The notes under the pieces: generated by a model
What the model saw: the letters and a program-made list of their open reading frames with translations, nothing else
What the model was told of the DNA's origin: nothing
Database searches by the model: none
Translations under genes and position numbers: made by a program
Part shown: positions 7,975-15,175 of the stretch, piece after piece
Numbering within the stretch: the first letter of the stretch is position 1
Layout of the letters: each line of letters starts with the position of its first letter
Origin: Hyphomicrobiales bacterium
Lineage (GTDB): Bacteria; Pseudomonadota; Alphaproteobacteria; Rhizobiales; Xanthobacteraceae
NCBI GenBank assembly: GCA_016210825.1
Contig: JACQTM010000350.1
Coordinates: 1 to 18,124 of the forward strand
DNA length: 18,124 nucleotides
Direction: 5' to 3'

Positions 7975-9015
7975 TCAACCTCCTATGATCGTCGTATCGT
8001 GCAAGCCGCTGATGTCAGTGCCGGGCTTGACGAGACCGCTGACGATGAGGCTCTGCGCCACGCGCTTAGCAGCGTTGAGATCGATCTTGACCGTTTCGGG
8101 GTAGAGCGAGGAGCGATAGCGCACGAGAATCTCGCCGAATTCCTTGGTGTCGAGACCAGTCGTCATTGCTTTCGGAAACGCCCCCACCAATTGCTCCCCG
8201 GACATCGTGCGCAGACCTTTAAGCGCGTCGCCGAGCGCCTTGCCGAGCGCGATCATCTCCGGCTTGCGGCGCGCAATTTCATTGGTGCGCACGGCCACGC
8301 CCATGAATTCGAATGAGCCGCCGAGATACTTGTTGGCGTCTTCGAGGTCCATGGCATTGACCAGCACCCGCGCGCCCGACCGCTTCAACAGGGTCAGTGC
8401 CGGTTCCTGAACGAGGCCGGCCTCGATCTGACCCTGGCGCAGGGCTTCCAGCAAATTGACGCCCATAGTCGCGAATTGGACCTTCCCGGCGTCGGCTCCC
8501 GCCTGCTTGAGTAGATAAAGCGTGAGGGCATGATCGGCGTTGCCGAGCGCCGACACGCCGACGGTTTTTCCCTCCAGGTCTTTCACCGAAGTGATCTGGC
8601 TCGCGCTCTTCGGCGCCGTCACCACAGCGAAAAGCGGCAGGCGTCCAGTGGTGACGAAGCGGCGAATATCCGCGTTTTTCGCGTAAGCCTGAATGGCGAC
8701 ATCGAGCGCGGTGGCGGCATAATCCACCGCCCCGCCGACCAGCGCCTGCATCGCGGCGCCGCCACCGCGGGTATAGACGAGTTCGACGTCGAGTCCGTGC
8801 TGCTTGAAATAACCGGCGGAGCGGGCAACCTCGTAGGGCACGCCGCAAAGGAGCTGGCTGCAATAGGCGAGCTTGACCGGCGTGCCCTGGGCTTTGGCGC
8901 GCCTCGCGCCAACCATCGGCAGCAAACTTGCGATCACGGCCGCGCCCTTGAACATCGCGCGGCGGGATACGCTGCGATCAGGCACGCGCGCCGTCGTTTC
9001 GTCGCAGCAACTCAT
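7975..9015 (-). CDS. ABC transporter substrate-binding protein, SsuA/TauA/NMT1-like
   Basis: Periplasmic binding protein (346 residues) that would deliver solute to the permease/ATPase pair encoded just after it. The N-terminus carries a Tat-type signal: SRRAMFKGA (17-25), a hydrophobic stretch AAVIASLLPMVGA, and a likely cleavage after AKA (residue 42). The mature part has the NMT1/SsuA pattern: a first strand leading to EVARSAGYFKQHGLDVEL (about 60-77), RGGGAAMQALVGGAVDYA, a hinge-region DLEGKTVGV and GQIEAGLVQEPA. The start ATG has AAGGAG at a good distance (CTCCTT at 9022-9027 on the plus strand). Its TGA stop touches the ATPase frame directly. The ligand is unknown; residues such as Cys52 and Cys57 in the pocket-forming first loop give no clear hint. 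Confidence 0.92.
   Translation of the reverse strand: MSCCDETTARVPDRSVSRRAMFKGAAVIASLLPMVGARRAKAQGTPVKLAYCSQLLCGVPYEVARSAGYFKQHGLDVELVYTRGGGAAMQALVGGAVDYAATALDVAIQAYAKNADIRRFVTTGRLPLFAVVTAPKSASQITSVKDLEGKTVGVSALGNADHALTLYLLKQAGADAGKVQFATMGVNLLEALRQGQIEAGLVQEPALTLLKRSGARVLVNAMDLEDANKYLGGSFEFMGVAVRTNEIARRKPEMIALGKALGDALKGLRTMSGEQLVGAFPKAMTTGLDTKEFGEILVRYRSSLYPETVKIDLNAAKRVAQSLIVSGLVKPGTDISGLHDTTIIGG
7979..7984 (-). promoter_or_regulatory. Perfect AGGAGG ribosome-binding site deciding the ATPase start
   Basis: The minus strand reads AGGAGG at 7984-7979, inside the last codons of the binding-protein gene. Its spacing fits initiation at CTG 7971 (seven bases) and, less well, ACG 7974 (four bases). 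It is 91 bases from GTG 7887 and so cannot serve that codon. This is the main argument for the longer ATPase. Confidence 0.7.
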
Positions 9016-9144
9016 GGCTATCTCCTTATGGACAGTAATATATGCCTAATCGAGGCACGAATTATTCCAAAAAGAGCCACGCCGGCAAAACGAATATTCC
9101 ACGCAAGCCGTCGCAAACGGAATACCGGTTTCGATTGGAAAAAA
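9016..9144 (-). promoter_or_regulatory. Spacer upstream of the ABC importer operon with a small dyad
   Basis: This 129-base AT-richer gap separates the MFS gene from the binding-protein gene. It contains a perfect dyad TGCCT-AATCG-AGGCA (9043-9057) and, between it and the ribosome-binding site, TATATT-like sequence on the minus strand (about 9036-9042). The dyad could be an operator and the AT-rich block a -10 element, but I cannot place a matching -35 with confidence. It suggests the importer has its own promoter and is not simply part of the pepP-MFS transcript. Confidence 0.3.
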
Positions 9145-10383
9145 TCATGCCGCGCCGTCGCCGTGCCGGAGCAGACCTATGTAGGCCAACAGCACGACGA
9201 TGCAGAAGGCGAGCATCATCAGCGCCATCGGCAGCGGCGAAGCTGCGTCGATGAGAACATGGCTGCTTGCCTGTGCTGCGATGGCGCCGAGACCCATCTG
9301 GGTGAATCCCGTGATCCCGGAAGCCGCGCCCGCGGATTGCAGCCGCACACTGACGGCGCCGGCGATGGCGTTCGGCAGCAGCACGCCGTTGCCGAATGAG
9401 ATTAGGAATTGCGGCAGGAACACGATGGCTGGGCCGCCGTCCGGAATTGCCAGCGAAAGTACCGTCGTGATCGCGGCGCCGACAATGGAAATTACGATCC
9501 CGGCAAAAATCATCGCATGCACGCCAAAGCGCGGCGAAAGCTGCGCCGCGGCCAGGTTTCCGAGCATGTATCCGAGCGCGCTGGAGACGAACCAGAAGCC
9601 ATATTCGGCGGATGAGCGGCCCATGATGCTCACGACCACATGCGGTGCGCCACCAAGAAACGTAAAGAATGGCGCGGTTCCGAGCGCGGCGCAGAGCATG
9701 AAGCCGTTGAAGCTCCGGCTGACGAGCAGCGAACGCATGTCGCTTGCCATTTGCACGATGCCGCCACCGGTGATGTGATCGGGCCGGGTTTCCGGCAATT
9801 TCAAAATCGCCCAGACCAGTACAGCGAAGCTTACGCATGCGATGAAGATGAAGATCGCTCGCCAGTCGAAAATAGTGTCGAGCAACCCGCCGATCATCGG
9901 CGACAGCATCGGCGCGACCACCATCACCGTCATCACCCAGCCGATCATCGCGGCCGCGCGCTCGCGATCGTAGAGATCGCGAACAATTGCGCGTCCGATG
10001 ACGAGGCCGGCGGAGGCGCCGAGCGCCTGGATGGTGCGCGCGAGAATTAACCCGCCAACCGTCGAGACGATGATTGCGCCGACACTGGAAATCGCCGTCA
10101 GCGCCAGTCCGAATAGCACAACAGGCCGCCGCCCATATCGATCCGAGAGCGACCCAAGTAGAAGCTGCGATACAGCAATTCCGACCAGAAATAACGACAA
10201 GGTGAGTTGAACCGCGGCCACGTCGGTTTGTAGCGTGACAGCCAAGCCCGGCATCGCCGGTACGAGAATGTTGAGCGTCAGGGGACCAATCGCGGTCATT
10301 GCCATAAGCAATGGAAGCAGGCGCCACGGATGCGCGGCGGTCGTGCGTAACTCATTTGATTTTACGTCGGCGTGCGCGCCCAT
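9145..10383 (-). CDS. MFS multidrug transporter, Bcr/CflA family
   Basis: Twelve-helix major facilitator of the DHA1 type, expected to export drugs or metabolites with proton antiport in the inner membrane. The 412-residue product has the loop 2-3 motif GSLSDRYGRRP (77-87), the helix 4-5 region ARTIQALGASAGLVIGRAIVRD, and the antiporter-type VMTVMVVAPMLSPMIGG segment, all typical of Bcr/CflA proteins; length is normal (about 400). I chose ATG 10383, 14 bases after the pepP stop, since the family N-terminus is short; ATG 10437 would overlap pepP by 40 bases and add 18 residues. Neither has a clear Shine-Dalgarno. It is probably co-transcribed with pepP. Substrate is not predictable. Confidence 0.92.
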   Translation of the reverse strand: MGAHADVKSNELRTTAAHPWRLLPLLMAMTAIGPLTLNILVPAMPGLAVTLQTDVAAVQLTLSLFLVGIAVSQLLLGSLSDRYGRRPVVLFGLALTAISSVGAIIVSTVGGLILARTIQALGASAGLVIGRAIVRDLYDRERAAAMIGWVMTVMVVAPMLSPMIGGLLDTIFDWRAIFIFIACVSFAVLVWAILKLPETRPDHITGGGIVQMASDMRSLLVSRSFNGFMLCAALGTAPFFTFLGGAPHVVVSIMGRSSAEYGFWFVSSALGYMLGNLAAAQLSPRFGVHAMIFAGIVISIVGAAITTVLSLAIPDGGPAIVFLPQFLISFGNGVLLPNAIAGAVSVRLQSAGAASGITGFTQMGLGAIAAQASSHVLIDAASPLPMALMMLAFCIVVLLAYIGLLRHGDGAA

Positions 10384-10397
10384 TGCGGCCGTCGCGA

Positions 10398-12233
10398 TCA
10401 GATTGCCAGCAGCGGTCGGGTCGCCGACACGAGCCATGCGCGCGTTCCCTCATCCACCAGCGGGGCGAGGGCCGTGCGCACACGCGCGTGATAGGCGTCA
10501 AGCCAGGCGATCTCGGGCCCGGTCATCAGCGCGGTTTCGATCAGGCGCCGGTCGATCGGCGCAAGCGTCAGCGTCTCGAGTGTATTAAGCGGCTTCTCGG
10601 CGCCGGGGATATTTGCCGCCTCGACGACGAGCACGAGATTCTCGATGCGGATGCCATAGGCACCAGCCTTATAGAAGCCGGGCTCGTTGGACAGAATCAT
10701 GCCGCGCTTGAGTGGCGACGTGCCAAGCTTGGAGATGCGCGCCGGGCCTTCGTGCACGGAAAGGTAGCTGCCAACCCCGTGGCCGGTGCCGTGATCGAAG
10801 TCGAGACCGTGCTGCCACAGAAATTGGCGCGCCAGCGTGTCGAGCTGCGCGCCGGTCACGCCATCGGGGAAAACGGCTTGCGCGATGGCGATATGTCCCT
10901 TGAGCACGAGCGTGAATTGCGCGCGCATATCGGCGGTCGGTTTGCCGACCACGACGGTGCGAGTGATGTCAGTCGTGCCGTCTTCATATTGCCCACCGGA
11001 GTCGATCAGGAACAGCTCGTTGAGTTGAATTTTCCGGTTGGTCTTGATGGTCACGCGGTAATGCACGATGGCACCGTTCGGGCCTGCGCCGGAAATCGTT
11101 GGGAAGGAAACGTCCTTGAGGAGCCCGGTGTCGCGGCGAAAGCTCTCCAGTGCGGCGACAGCGTCGATTTCGGTGATCTTGCCGTTTGGCGCTTCGCGGT
11201 CGAACCAGGCGAGAAACCGCGTGACCGCGGCGCCGTCGCGCAGTTGCGCCGCGTGCGCCCCCGCGATCTCGGTCGCGTTCTTGATCGCCTTCATCGCCGT
11301 GATTGGGTCATTGCCGCGCACGACCTTGCCGCCGGCTTCGGTTACGATTCGCGAGAGCGCGTCGGCCGCGGTAGCTTGGTCGAAGCACAAGGTGCGCTTG
11401 GCCGCGCCGAACGCGGCGAGATCACGGGGAAAGTTATCCGGCGGACGGATGTCGGTAAGCCGTTCCAGCACGTCGCGCACGGCGTTGCCGAGCTTGCGGC
11501 CTTCGAGATAGAGCGCCGGGCGGTCTTGCTTGCCGACGATGGCATAGCCGATCGGCAGCGGCGTGTGCGTTACGTCGGCGCCGCGGATATTAAACAACCA
11601 AGCGAGCGAATGCGGATCGGAGACGACGAGGGCGTCGGCGCGTAATTTTACGATCTCCTCGCGCACGCGCGCGAGCTTCGCTGCCGCCTCCTCGCCCGCG
11701 AAGCGGATATCGTGCAACGTAATAGCTCCGTGCGGCGGCGGCGGCCGATCGGACCAGATCGCGTCCACGGGGTTAGGATCGGCCGGTACGAGCGAAGCGC
11801 CGGCGGTTGTGCACGCCCTGGCAAATTTTTCAGCCCCCTCGGCGGTATGCAGCCATGGATCGAAGCCGAGCTTGGCGCCCGCGGGTAAATTGTCTTCGAT
11901 CCATTTATCCGGCGGCGTCTCGACAAGGTGTGCGATGACAAAGACGCTCAAGTCGGCCTGCTCGTGTGCTTGCAGCGTATAGCGCCCATCGACAAAAAGC
12001 ACGGCGCGGTCGGCAAGCACGATGGCGCAACCAGCCGATCCGGTGAAGCCGGTCAGCCAGGCGAGACGTTCCTCACACGGCGGCACGTTCTCATTCTGAT
12101 GGCAGTCGGCGCGCGGCAAAATGAAGCCGGACAGGCCACGGCGTGCAAGTTCGGCGCGCAGAGCTGCCATGCGCGGCGCCGAGGCGGCCCGTTCGCTGCG
12201 ATCTTCGAATGACTGGAAACGGGCCTCGAACAT
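10398..12233 (-). CDS. pepP: Xaa-Pro aminopeptidase (aminopeptidase P, M24B)
   Basis: Cytoplasmic metallopeptidase releasing N-terminal residues that precede proline. The 611-residue product is the long three-domain form: N-terminal creatinase-like domain (SGFILPRAD, LTGFTGSAG, FVDGRYTLQA), a second similar domain (SLAWLFNIRG), and the C-terminal pita-bread domain. Dimetal ligands are complete: Asp411 and Asp422 (LIDSGGQYEDGTTDITR), His485 (GTGHGVG), Glu517 (LSNEPGFY) and Glu531 (RIENL); His391 in IVHYR is the likely catalytic histidine. ATG 12233 gives the usual N-terminus MFEARFQSFED; upstream in-frame starts at 12281, 12350 and 12359 would add unconserved-looking residues. No clear Shine-Dalgarno was found. 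The symbol pepP is used in the family sense; the sequence is the long eukaryote-like form rather than the E. coli PepP type. Confidence 0.94.
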   Translation of the reverse strand: MFEARFQSFEDRSERAASAPRMAALRAELARRGLSGFILPRADCHQNENVPPCEERLAWLTGFTGSAGCAIVLADRAVLFVDGRYTLQAHEQADLSVFVIAHLVETPPDKWIEDNLPAGAKLGFDPWLHTAEGAEKFARACTTAGASLVPADPNPVDAIWSDRPPPPHGAITLHDIRFAGEEAAAKLARVREEIVKLRADALVVSDPHSLAWLFNIRGADVTHTPLPIGYAIVGKQDRPALYLEGRKLGNAVRDVLERLTDIRPPDNFPRDLAAFGAAKRTLCFDQATAADALSRIVTEAGGKVVRGNDPITAMKAIKNATEIAGAHAAQLRDGAAVTRFLAWFDREAPNGKITEIDAVAALESFRRDTGLLKDVSFPTISGAGPNGAIVHYRVTIKTNRKIQLNELFLIDSGGQYEDGTTDITRTVVVGKPTADMRAQFTLVLKGHIAIAQAVFPDGVTGAQLDTLARQFLWQHGLDFDHGTGHGVGSYLSVHEGPARISKLGTSPLKRGMILSNEPGFYKAGAYGIRIENLVLVVEAANIPGAEKPLNTLETLTLAPIDRRLIETALMTGPEIAWLDAYHARVRTALAPLVDEGTRAWLVSATRPLLAI

Positions 12234-12526
12234 GGCCGGCACTTTATTTAGGGGGGTGCGTGCCAGCAATTGCGGCTCCATTGCGCCAATGATGCGCTTA
12301 TTGCATGTATCTTGTGCATTGCGAAATAAATGTGTCGGCGGTGCACTCATCACTAACATGAAAGAATCGCATTCGTTGCAGAAATATGAAGATGATATGC
12401 GGACTTAGCAGAGAACCCATGTGATCGCATCGATAGTCGAAGCAGGTGAATCATCCTATGTTGCACTGCAGAAGACAAGAGGTGGACCCGGGGTGTCCTA
12501 CTCTGAAAGCGAATAGGAGACACACC
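12234..12526. other. Divergent intergenic region between pepP and an 80-residue gene
   Basis: About 290 bases that should contain promoters in both directions. I see no gene of note; a 16-codon open frame (12358-12408, plus) has no supporting context. AT-rich blocks occur around 12290-12420. No promoter pair was assigned with confidence. The plus-strand gene has a strong ribosome-binding site at the right edge (AGGAGA). Confidence 0.4.
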
Positions 12527-12769
12527 ATGGCTGCGATCACTTATGGCACCGCTCTCGTCGGCAAGGCCGCGACCGCTGCGAAGCCTGCCGCCAAGACCAA
12601 GGCTCAGAAGGGATTCTGGGCGCGGTTCTACGATCGGCTCGTTGAGGCGCAGATGAAGCGCGCCCGGCGCGAAATCCGGATGCATGCGCACTTGCTGCCC
12701 ACCGGCTATGAATTCGCCGATCCGAAGATTAGCTACAAGAACGAGCGCCAATTGCCGTTCGTGCGCTGA
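12527..12769 (+). CDS. Small basic protein of unknown function (80 aa)
   Basis: Unknown function. ATG 12527 is chosen because AGGAGA lies about seven bases upstream; the frame is open further left but without that support. The first 28 residues are rich in alanine, lysine and threonine (for example AKPAAKTKAQK) and probably disordered. Then comes an amphipathic helix with a KGFWARFYDRLVEAQMKRAR core, and the end contains HAHLLPTGYEF. The middle segment resembles small Hyphomicrobiales proteins of the FWARF...EAQM...A-R-E type that I have seen annotated as hypothetical. No signal peptide or membrane segment. It is monocistronic, with its own strong terminator 25 bases after the stop, which supports a real, expressed gene. 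Confidence 0.8.
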   Translation: MAAITYGTALVGKAATAAKPAAKTKAQKGFWARFYDRLVEAQMKRARREIRMHAHLLPTGYEFADPKISYKNERQLPFVR

Positions 12770-12793
12770 GCCTGCACGAAAAGCGGATTTCAC

Positions 12794-12830
12794 CGGCGCC
12801 CCGGATGTCTCATTCGGGGCGCCGTTTTTT
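12794..12830 (+). terminator. Rho-independent terminator of the 80-aa gene
   Basis: CGGCGCCCCG (12794-12803) pairs perfectly with CGGGGCGCCG (12815-12824) across an 11-base loop and is followed by six T (12825-12830). It is in plus orientation. The end of prmA, on the other strand, lies inside it: the prmA stop is in the loop and the right arm with the T-run encodes its last residues (KKRRPE). Confidence 0.93.
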
Positions 12831-13874
12831 GCGTGCGCCCGCGCCGCGCCGCATCACCAGTGTCACCCAGCCTTCAAGCGCGAAACGGCGCTCGAGCGAT
12901 AGCTGCCGCGCGCGATAGGCCGAGATCACGGCCCTGGCTTGCTCCTGCAGGAGCCCCGACAGCACGATACGGCCGCCGGGCTCGATAAGCGCTGCCGCCT
13001 CGGCTGCGAGGCGGCGCACCGGCCCGAGGAGAATATTCGCGCAGACGAGATCGTAATGCCTACGCGCGCGGAAACATCGTCTGGAGATACCCGCCGCGTG
13101 AACGAATTCAATCGATGTCGCCACATGATTGGCCGCCGCGTTGACGCGGGCGATTGCGACCGCACGTTCATCGTTATCACTTGCGAGTACGCGCGCGTGC
13201 GCGGCCTTTGCCGCCGCGATTGCCAATATGCCGGTGCCGGTGCCGATATCCAACACGTTTATCTTACCTCCCCCTTTGCGGGGGAGGTCGGCGAACGGAG
13301 TGAGCCGGGAAGGGGGTACTGTTCGTGTCGCAGGCCTTGGCCGGCGATTACCCCCCACCCAACCCTCCCCTGCAAGGGGGGAGGGAGGAAAAGCAAGCCG
13401 CCGTTTCTTGATTGCCTTCAAAATCGCATCGAGCGCGAGCAGGCATCCGCGTGTTGTGCCGTGATGACCGGTGCCGAAGGCAAGGGCCGCCTCAATCTCG
13501 ATGCCGATGGCATTGATCGGAACACGCGCGCGGTCGTGACGGCCATGCACGACGAAACGTCCGGCGACGACCGGCGCAAGTCCGGTAAGGCTTGCCGCGA
13601 CCCAATCGTTTGCCGCGACGCGGTCGAAGATAACGTCATTCGCCGCTCGCCCGCCGCCGGCGAGCGCGATCAGCGCGCGAAACGAAGTTTCCTGCGGGGG
13701 ATCGCGGAAATAGGCCTCGAGCGTCCATCTGTCCGGCCGCTCAAGCATGGCGACGGCAACCGCCTCGGCCTCGAAGCTGTCACAGATCGCGTCGGACAAA
13801 CGGCGCACGGTCGCCTCGTCGGCGTCGAGCCGGGCGCGGATGGTTGACGTTGATGTGTTGTCCTCAGACTTCAC
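12810..13874 (-). CDS. prmA: Ribosomal protein L11 methyltransferase with repeat-encoded insert
   Basis: PrmA trimethylates ribosomal protein L11 using S-adenosylmethionine. Family features: the FGTGHHGTTRGCLLALDAI segment (133-151), SAM motif I VLDIGTGTGILAIAAAK (207-223), acidic SDND (232-235), and VCANILLGP (277-285), the NxxxGP catalytic-loop signature. The product has 354 residues, longer than the usual 290-300. The surplus is residues about 161-203, a glycine/proline/arginine-rich stretch between helix DAILKAIKKRR and strand KINVLDIG. It is encoded by a palindromic intergenic-type repeat inserted in frame. The insertion point precedes the first strand of the methyltransferase fold and could be tolerated as a surface loop. 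GTG 13874 is the start used; no ATG is available nearby and the ribosome-binding site is weak, so the exact N-terminus is uncertain. Confidence 0.92.
   Translation of the reverse strand: MKSEDNTSTSTIRARLDADEATVRRLSDAICDSFEAEAVAVAMLERPDRWTLEAYFRDPPQETSFRALIALAGGGRAANDVIFDRVAANDWVAASLTGLAPVVAGRFVVHGRHDRARVPINAIGIEIEAALAFGTGHHGTTRGCLLALDAILKAIKKRRLAFPPSPLAGEGWVGGNRRPRPATRTVPPSRLTPFADLPRKGGGKINVLDIGTGTGILAIAAAKAAHARVLASDNDERAVAIARVNAAANHVATSIEFVHAAGISRRCFRARRHYDLVCANILLGPVRRLAAEAAALIEPGGRIVLSGLLQEQARAVISAYRARQLSLERRFALEGWVTLVMRRGAGARKKRRPE
13266..13388. repeat. Palindromic intergenic-type repeat inside the prmA coding sequence
   Basis: Each end is a hairpin. Left: ACCTCCCCC (13266-13274) with GGGGGAGGT (13280-13288), loop of five. 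Right: CCCTCCCC (13363-13370) with GGGGAGGG (13378-13385), loop of seven. The two ends are also inverted relative to each other. The core holds CGGAGTGAGCCGGGAAGGGGG-like sequence (about 13306-13326) and TTGGCCGGCGATTACC. This combination is what I remember of a common dispersed repeat of Bradyrhizobium-like genomes, normally between genes. Read on the minus strand it is open for its whole length and adds about 43 codons to prmA. Confidence 0.8.
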
Positions 13875-14199
13875 AGGCGGGAACTCACAGCATCCAAAGC
13901 AGCAGCATGAGGAAATTGATTCACAATTTGTGCACAGGGTTTTCCGCAGCCATCCGATCGTGGCACGCTATAATTTCGCGCACGCAATCGGCATTTTCCA
14001 CGAAATTATCAATGGCCCAAAGCAAAGAAGCCCACCACCAATTATCGACATAATATTCCACACTAGGCGAGAGGCACGCTGTGGACGGCTATATCGAGCG
14101 AACGGGCCGGGCCCGTATTGCGGCATTGCCGCGCAAGTGCTGTGATCGCCGCAGCGAGACGACTTATAAACGTCATCGGTTCCGTCCCAGGAGGAAGTG
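13875..14199. other. Divergent region between prmA and the DUF3551-like gene
   Basis: The stretch holds small dyads: CACAA-T-TTGTG (13922-13932) near the prmA start, and ACGGGCC-G-GGCCCGT (14102-14116). A perfect TATAAT occurs at 13969-13974 on the plus strand, but no convincing -35 stands at the right distance. Only a 39-codon candidate frame (14081-14200) deserves notice; longer overlapping frames on both strands look like chance. Confidence 0.4.
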
Positions 14200-14200
14200 A
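14081..14200 (+). CDS. Candidate small basic ORF (39 aa) coupled to the next gene
   Basis: An open frame starting at GTG 14081, with GAGAGG six bases upstream, encodes a strongly basic 39-residue peptide (many Arg/Lys, one Cys-Cys pair, ending RFRPRRK). Its TGA overlaps the next ATG as TGATG, and its last codons contain the AGGAGG of the downstream gene. I do not recognise the product. It may be a translated leader or upstream ORF, or pure chance; arginine-rich frames are common in GC-rich DNA. Confidence 0.22.
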   Translation: MDGYIERTGRARIAALPRKCCDRRSETTYKRHRFRPRRK

Positions 14201-14436
14201 TGCGCTCTCTCGTCATCGGATTCTTTGGCTTATCGTTGTTGTTCTTCGCCGCGCAGACGCCGGCGCTTGCCGGCTGGTGTGCGGTCCTCAAAGTTGGCGG
14301 CACCAGCTGCGGCTTCACCACTTTCGAACAATGCATGGCGACGGTGAGTGGCATCGGTGGCTCATGCTACCAGGATCGCACCCCGGACCCTCAGCCGGCG
14401 TCGCCGCAAAAGAAAAAGAAGAAACAGCCAGCCTAA
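14200..14436 (+). CDS. Small secreted four-cysteine protein, DUF3551-like
   Basis: Unknown role; family members are short exported proteins abundant in Bradyrhizobiaceae-type genomes. The 78-residue product has a clear Sec signal peptide (LVIGFFGLSLLFFAAQTPALA) with cleavage after Ala24. The mature part starts GWC and has four cysteines (27, 37, 45, 56) in the pattern typical of DUF3551: WC..., GGTSCGF, FEQCMAT, GIGGSC. These would allow two disulfides in the periplasm. The C-terminus ends with a proline stretch and five lysines. ATG 14200 is supported by AGGAGG at 14189-14194, five bases away; GTG 14197 would add one residue. It precedes the hemerythrin gene by 114 bases, probably as a separate unit. 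Confidence 0.87.
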   Translation: MRSLVIGFFGLSLLFFAAQTPALAGWCAVLKVGGTSCGFTTFEQCMATVSGIGGSCYQDRTPDPQPASPQKKKKKQPA

Positions 14437-14550
14437 ACATCCCGCCCGCCTGCGCGCGCGGGTGAATGGACTGCAACCTTTGCGTTTTGCCGGTAGGCGG
14501 CATAAATGCGCGAGATGCCGCCCTCCTGGGCGGCCGATTGCGGAGACGAT

Positions 14551-15144
14551 GTGAACGCCCCGCCGCTTGTAACCGCGCTCGATGCCCGCACTGGTTTGCC
14601 CGCCGACCTGACTTACCTATTGGCGCGATATCCGCGCGAGCAATGGCGCGGCCATAACAACCTCGGTGAGATGGCGCGCTTCTGGCTTGCGCGCCACGAT
14701 ATGTTTCGCGAGCTCGGGCGCATGCTGGAGGCGGCAACGACCGATTTCCGTGAAGGCCAACTTGCCACGGCCGAATTTCGTGTTTTCTTCGCGCCGCGCT
14801 TGCAGTTCTTCCTCGAACAGCTCAACGACCATCATTACGTCGAGGACCACCACTATTTTCCGCTGTTCCGTGCCGCCGAAGCGAAGCTTTCGACTGGCTT
14901 CGACTTATTGGACGGTGACCATGCCGCGCTCCATGCGCGCATTATGGCTTCGGTCGAGGCGGCCAATGCCTTCCTGCGCGCGCTTGCCGACGGCGGCGAC
15001 GCGCAGATGCGCGCGGCCGAAGCCTATGCCGTGGCCAGTGGTGCGCTGCTCGGCGGGCTAACGCGTCATTTGACCGACGAGGAAGACCTTATCGTCCCGC
15101 TCATCCTCGATCGCGGCGAAGCCGCGCTCGGCGTCGGCCACTGA
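14551..15144 (+). CDS. Hemerythrin HHE domain-containing protein
   Basis: A four-helix diiron protein expected to bind oxygen, nitric oxide or iron in the cytoplasm; the exact ligand is unknown. Over 197 residues the candidate ligands are spread as in HHE domains: His35 (RGHNN), His49 (LARHDMF), His94 with Glu98 (DHHYVEDHHYF), His124 and His128 (DGDHAALH), and His173 with Glu177 (RHLTDEEDL...P). Start: GTG 14551 has GGAG five bases away; ATG 14506, preceded by AGGCGG, would add 15 residues ahead of the domain and cannot be excluded. No signal peptide or membrane segment. It converges with the 51-residue minus-strand gene, 31 bases apart. Confidence 0.88.
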   Translation: MNAPPLVTALDARTGLPADLTYLLARYPREQWRGHNNLGEMARFWLARHDMFRELGRMLEAATTDFREGQLATAEFRVFFAPRLQFFLEQLNDHHYVEDHHYFPLFRAAEAKLSTGFDLLDGDHAALHARIMASVEAANAFLRALADGGDAQMRAAEAYAVASGALLGGLTRHLTDEEDLIVPLILDRGEAALGVGH

Positions 15145-15175
15145 TCCGCGCGCTCCGCTTTGTGCGATATCCCTT

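Noticed and set aside
7975..9015. Stop-codon readthrough making a binding protein-ATPase fusion
   Set aside because: The binding protein is exported by a Tat signal and the ATPase is cytoplasmic, so a fusion would not work in a standard importer; separate initiation behind AGGAGG is simpler.
9062..10327. 421-residue frame overlapping the MFS gene
   Set aside because: Arg/His/Cys-rich shadow; the accepted frame has 12 hydrophobic segments and the DRYGRRP motif.
10311..11645. 444-residue plus-strand frame antisense to pepP and the MFS gene
   Set aside because: The pepP frame has all five metal ligands; the plus frame has no recognisable domain and crosses the junction of two genes.
13266..13388. 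CRISPR-like or IS-end interpretation of the hairpins in prmA
   Set aside because: Only two inverted hairpins with no repeated spacer units, no transposase and no target duplication visible.
12939..13847. 302-residue plus-strand frame antisense to prmA
   Set aside because: PrmA motifs are explicit on the minus strand; the antisense frame is open because of GC bias and also crosses the repeat.
13958..13980. Possible sigma-54 promoter (TGGCACG at 13961-13967)
   Set aside because: The -24-like TGGCACG is not followed by a TTGC-type -12 element at the right distance.
13928..14060. DnaA-box-like or origin-like sequences (TGTGCACAGG, TTATCGACA)
   Set aside because: None matches TTATNCACA fully and there is no cluster, dnaA gene or strongly AT-rich unwinding region.
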